64,000 bases of DNA from NCBI RefSeq assembly GCF_022402485.1, contig NZ_JAKRSA010000009.1, positions 1 through 64,000 on the forward strand. Direction: 5' to 3'. The DNA is from Phenylobacterium sp. GTDB lineage: Bacteria > Pseudomonadota > Alphaproteobacteria > Caulobacterales > Caulobacteraceae. A model generated the notes under the pieces. That model was not told where the DNA came from. It saw nothing but the letters and a program-made list of their open reading frames with translations, and did not search any database. The number at the start of each line of letters is the position of its first letter. Position 1 is the first letter of the stretch. Below, piece by piece: positions 62,138 to 64,000 of the stretch. The position numbers were made by a program, and so were the translations under genes.

Positions 62138-62905
62138 CTAGAACTCGGCTGAGCCGCCATCGCAGGGCACCACCGCTCCGGTGGTGTAGGCCGAGGCCCG
62201 GCTGCTGAGGAAGATCGCCACACCGGCGATGTCCTCAGGCTGGCCGATGCGGCCGCGGGGATTGCCCTTGGCGATGGCGTCGCCCGCCTGGGCCAGCGTC
62301 GCGGCCATCATCTTCGACGGGAAGGGCCCAGGTGCGATGGCGTTGACCAGGATGTGCTCGGGGGCCAGGCGCTTGGCCAGGTGGCGGGTCAGCATGATGC
62401 AGCCGGCCTTGGAGGTGGAATAGGCGTAGGTCTCCAGCGTCGGCGGCGCGATGCCGTTCACCGAGGCGATATTGATGACCCGCGAGGGCTCTTCGGCGGT
62501 GGCGGCCGCCCGCAGAAGCGGCAAGAGCTTCTGGGTCAGGAAGAAGATCGACTTGACGTTCAGGTCGACGGTCTTGTCCCAACCGTCCTCCGAATACTCA
62601 TCGATCGGCGCCCCCCAGGTGGCGCCGGCATTGTTGACCAGCACATCGAGACGGCTCTCACGTTCCTTGATGGCGTCCGCCAGACCCTCGATTCCCGCCA
62701 TGCCGCCCAGATCAAAGGGCAGCGAGATGCAGGTCCCGTACTCCGATAGCTCCTCGGCCACCCGGTCGCAGACCTCGGCCTTGCGGGACGAGATGTAGAC
62801 CTTGGCGCCATTTTCCACATAGCCGCGGGCGATCATCTCGCCGATGCCCCGGCTGCCGCCGGTCACGAGGACGACCTTGCCCTCAACGCTGAACAGATTC
62901 TTCAA
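62138..62905 (-). CDS. SDR-family oxidoreductase
   Basis: The 255-aa Rossmann protein has TGGSRGIG (about 15-22), NNAGATWG, catalytic Ser/Tyr/Lys in NIASVNG and YAYSTSKAG, and a C-terminal PCDGGSAEF. It is upstream-linked with a second SDR (36-bp gap) and a carboxymuconolactone decarboxylase-like gene, which suggests a catabolic operon. Confidence 0.92.
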   Translation of the reverse strand: MKNLFSVEGKVVLVTGGSRGIGEMIARGYVENGAKVYISSRKAEVCDRVAEELSEYGTCISLPFDLGGMAGIEGLADAIKERESRLDVLVNNAGATWGAPIDEYSEDGWDKTVDLNVKSIFFLTQKLLPLLRAAATAEEPSRVINIASVNGIAPPTLETYAYSTSKAGCIMLTRHLAKRLAPEHILVNAIAPGPFPSKMMAATLAQAGDAIAKGNPRGRIGQPEDIAGVAIFLSSRASAYTTGAVVPCDGGSAEF

Positions 62906-62941
62906 AGCCCAATCTCCTGGAAAACGTCGGTTGAAACGGGA

Positions 62942-63739
62942 TCAGCCAATACGGCTGGACATGCCGCCGTCAACCGGCAGCAGAACGCCAGTGATGAAGG
63001 CGCTCTCATCGCTGGCCAGGAACAGGGCCGCATAGGCGGTGTCCCAGGCCGTGCCCATCTGGGCGCCCAGGGGCACCCGGGCACCCCGGGCCGCGCGGAC
63101 GGCTTCCTGATCCTGGCCGGTAGCCTGGGCGATGCCGGCCACAGCCATGGGGGTGTCCATCAGGCCCGGCAGGATGGCGTTGCAGCGGACCCGGTACTTG
63201 GCGTTGGACTGGGCGATGCTGGTGGTCAGGCGGTTCATAGCCGCCTTAGAGACCTCATAGGCCACCTGGGTCCCGCCGGCGATCGACGCCAGGGACGAGA
63301 TGTTGATGATGGCCCCGCCCCCCTGGGCCCGCATGCCCGGAAGGGCGGCCTTGCTGGTCAGCCAGGCACTCTTCAGATTGACCGCCAGAATACGGTCAAA
63401 GGCGTCTTCATCGACCAGATGGGCCGGTCCATCACCGCCGCCGATCCCCACATTGTTCACCAGGATGTCGAGGCGACCGAGACGCGCCTCAGCCTCGGCG
63501 ATCACGCCGGCCGCGCCCTCGGCCTTGGCGACGTTGACGGCGAAGGCATAGGCCGCTCCACCTTCGCCAGCGATCATGTCCGCCGTCTCCTGGGCGCGCT
63601 CGGCGACCTTGTCGACGCAAAGCACGCGGGCACCTTCGCGGGCAAACAGCAGCGCCATGGCGCGGCCATTGCCGATGGTCTGGCCCGGCGTCTGGCCCGC
63701 CCCGCAGACCAGGGCGGTCTTCCCCTCCAGCCGGCCCAT
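62942..63739 (-). CDS. SDR-family oxidoreductase
   Basis: The 265-aa protein has a modified nucleotide loop CGAGQTPGQTIGNGRAMA, NNVGIGGGDG, catalytic INISSLASIAGGTQVAYEVSKAA, and ends LLPVDGGMSSRIG. ATG 63739 overlaps the stop of the upstream carboxymuconolactone decarboxylase-family gene by one base. Substrate is unknown. Confidence 0.92.
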   Translation of the reverse strand: MGRLEGKTALVCGAGQTPGQTIGNGRAMALLFAREGARVLCVDKVAERAQETADMIAGEGGAAYAFAVNVAKAEGAAGVIAEAEARLGRLDILVNNVGIGGGDGPAHLVDEDAFDRILAVNLKSAWLTSKAALPGMRAQGGGAIINISSLASIAGGTQVAYEVSKAAMNRLTTSIAQSNAKYRVRCNAILPGLMDTPMAVAGIAQATGQDQEAVRAARGARVPLGAQMGTAWDTAYAALFLASDESAFITGVLLPVDGGMSSRIG

Positions 63740-64000
63740 CAGAAGCCCTTGAGGTCCGGATCAAGGGTCTGGCCCTCGTCCAGCTGCACCCCGAAGGTGT
63801 TCAGCATCATCGAGACCTGGGTGTACTGACCGGCGGAAAACACCACATCCATCTTCTGCTTATCGCTGAAATGGGCGTCCAGGGCCTTCCAGGTCGGCTC
63901 GGTGATGAACTGGTCATGGTGCAGTTCGTCGGCGGCACGGACCAGGGCCGCATCAGCCGCGCTCCAGCCGGGCGCGTCGGGGCCAAGCTTGATGCGGGCC
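63739..64000 (-). CDS. carboxymuconolactone decarboxylase-family protein, partial
   Basis: Only the C-terminal 86 codons are in the window; the start lies beyond 64000. The visible part (PGWSAADAALVRAADELHHDQFITEPTWKALDAHF...VVFSAGQYTQVSMMLNTFGVQLDEG) is the AhpD/CMD-like helical repeat. Co-transcribed with the two SDR genes. Enzymatic activity cannot be assigned from the fragment. Confidence 0.85.
   Translation of the reverse strand, partial: ARIKLGPDAPGWSAADAALVRAADELHHDQFITEPTWKALDAHFSDKQKMDVVFSAGQYTQVSMMLNTFGVQLDEGQTLDPDLKGF

Overview
The window is high-GC DNA with short intergenic gaps, coupled start/stop overlaps and a gene set typical of an aerobic to microaerobic alphaproteobacterium. 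FixLJ, a FixT-like receiver and a FixK-type regulator next to cydDC/cydABX and hemN, a STAS-fused Mla permease, an STN-type TonB receptor behind FecI/FecR, and DUF2849/DUF934 in the cys operon together suggest Caulobacterales (Caulobacter/Phenylobacterium-like). The order is an inference; the genus cannot be fixed from the sequence alone.

Positions 1-5000 are accessory. The 3' part of a tRNA-Val(CAC) opens the window, followed by a small unrecognised minus-strand gene pair. Next comes a complete IS1595-family transposon at 1096-4696, with 25-bp terminal inverted repeats (24/25 identical) and an 8-bp target duplication (7/8 identical). It carries a zinc-ribbon gene and transposase at one end. 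Its cargo is a HEPN-like protein, a divergent small basic protein, a possible 52-residue ORF, and an overlapping two-gene module of unknown function.

Positions 5003-10701 hold a compact selenocysteine locus. selB, the selenocysteine tRNA (selC), a thioredoxin-domain protein and a UGSC-family selenoprotein (in-frame UGA followed by a hairpin) lie in one minus-strand series. selA is divergent, probably from a rare ATT start. selD is not in the window.

Positions 10787-45000 are mostly core genes: an EAL phosphodiesterase with a degenerate GGDEF, an Hpt protein, tRNA-Lys(CTT), GSTs, a secreted Fe/Mn superoxide dismutase, an Mla-type lipid transport operon, a FecI/FecR/TonB receptor unit with a secreted acetamidase/formamidase-like protein, folD, an S1/P1 nuclease, a sulfate-assimilation operon (cobA, DUF2849, cysI, DUF934, cysH, fpr) with a divergent LysR gene, a chorismate mutase, a MASE1-like hybrid kinase, a bacterial voltage-gated sodium channel, an acyl-CoA dehydrogenase, purU, a cytochrome b561/c' pair and a cold-shock gene.

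Positions 45200-58500 form a low-oxygen respiration region: fixL, fixJ, a fixT-like gene, a quinone reductase, fixK, cydDC, cydABX and hemN. FNR/FixK-type palindromes lie in front of several of them. The window ends with a flavin reductase, an MFS transporter, an M48 lipoprotein protease, two SDR dehydrogenases and a carboxymuconolactone decarboxylase-family gene cut by the window edge.
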